Source: JALHNI01 sp965229305 (GTDB taxonomy: Bacteria > Acidobacteriota > Terriglobia > Bryobacterales > Bryobacteraceae). Taken from it: a stretch of 64,000 nt of DNA. Shown here one piece after another: positions 63,646-64,000 of this stretch (positions within the stretch are counted from its first letter, which is position 1; every line of letters begins with the position of its first letter). Under the pieces are notes generated by a model that was not told the origin of the DNA, did no database searches, and saw only the letters and a program-made list of their open reading frames with translations. The DNA lies in contig CBDDIZ010000036.1 in the NCBI GenBank assembly GCA_965229305.1, forward strand, positions 234,572 through 298,571, in the 5' to 3' direction. Position numbers and translations under genes: made by a program.

Positions 63646-64000
63646 TTACTTATTCAAATCCGCCCAAGCCGCCGGCGATTTGAAACTACCGGGTCCGGTC
63701 GAGAAATGCACCCCCTCGGCCGGATACGCCGCCCGCCACCGCTCTAACTTCCGCGCTAACTCCACCACCTTCGCCGTGTTTGTCTCGGCCAGGTTATTCT
63801 CTTCCCGCGGATCGTCGTAAGTCCGGTATAACTCGTCCTTCCCCTTCGCCGGCCGGATCAGCTTCCAGCCCTTGTCATAAAGCGCCAGCGTCGGCCCGTT
63901 CGGATTCTCGATCGCAAACACGACGTTCTCCCGCTCCCGCACCTTGCCCTTGCTCAGTTCCGGCCACACATTGATCCCATCCAGCGGCAAACGATTCGCC
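63646..64000 (-). CDS. Sulfatase, C-terminal part (gene continues beyond the window)
   Basis: Only the last 117 residues are in the window. LPLDGINVWPELSKGK, FAIENPNGPTLALYDKGWKLI and ELYRTYDDPREENNLAETN are the usual end of arylsulfatase-A-type sulfatases (the D-G-x-d-x-W-P and K-L-Y-D/Y-D-P-x-E-x-x-N-L blocks). The catalytic half lies to the right of base 64000. The stop overlaps nothing; it is 1 bp from the CocE-like stop. Confidence 0.85.
   Translation of the reverse strand, partial: ANRLPLDGINVWPELSKGKVRERENVVFAIENPNGPTLALYDKGWKLIRPAKGKDELYRTYDDPREENNLAETNTAKVVELARKLERWRAAYPAEGVHFSTGPGSFKSPAAWADLNK

Overview
The window is GC-rich, densely coded bacterial chromosome and most likely comes from an Acidobacteriota member close to Bryobacterales/Solibacteraceae. 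This placement is inferred from gene content. It rests on a Solibacter-type C-terminal domain (TIGR03437-like) on a secreted Ig-repeat protein, a 1229-residue Oar-like TonB-dependent receptor with an N-terminal carboxypeptidase-regulatory domain, a DUF1501 plus DUF1549/DUF1553 cytochrome pair, Tat-exported sugar enzymes and several sulfatases. No phage, CRISPR array, rRNA or intact transposase was seen. One tRNA-Leu(UAG) is present.

Left part (1-15.4 kb): the end of a 2-oxoacid dehydrogenase E1 beta gene; a secreted epoxide-hydrolase-like protein; a small secreted protein with a clear terminator; a drug/metabolite-type permease; a sugar-acid operon (zinc dehydrogenase, KduD-type reductase, CBM9-like secreted protein); two PH-domain membrane proteins behind a Tat-exported TIM-barrel protein; a frameshifted Ig/TIGR03437 secreted protein; a kexin-like S8 protease with P-domain; a coiled-coil zinc-ribbon protein; a DUF4197 protein; and an unrecognised secreted protein.

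Middle (15.4-35.8 kb): gltBD with a divergent LysR regulator and T-N11-A type dyad, metY, recO and a VOC protein. A 676-bp gene-free stretch follows, holding a hairpin, a TIR-bounded MITE-like element and a palindrome. Next come a secreted toroid-like protein, a PAP2 phosphatase, and a complete RND efflux operon (MFP, RND, OMF) with a TCGCGA operator-like cluster, behind a STAS protein and a sigma-54 activator.

Right part (35.8-64 kb): the DUF1501/DUF1549-DUF1553 pair, then two divergent, mirror-image modules. On the minus strand a TonB-dependent receptor is followed directly by a YncE-like beta-propeller. On the plus strand an SSF symporter overlaps a paralogous propeller. The plus module runs on with almost no spacing into two DUF1989 proteins, a biotin carboxylase of the urea/guanidine type (frameshifted just before its biotinyl domain), an allophanate hydrolase and an esterase. 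By current knowledge of these families this is a guanidine-to-ammonia pathway, and its coupling to the symporter/propeller pair is the most interesting feature of the window. After the tRNA come ahpC-ahpD (separated by a strong terminator) and a tight saccharide/ester operon (esterase-gluconolactonase fusion, sulfatase, TIM-barrel isomerase, Gfo/Idh/MocA oxidoreductase, CocE/NonD hydrolase). The window ends inside a second sulfatase.
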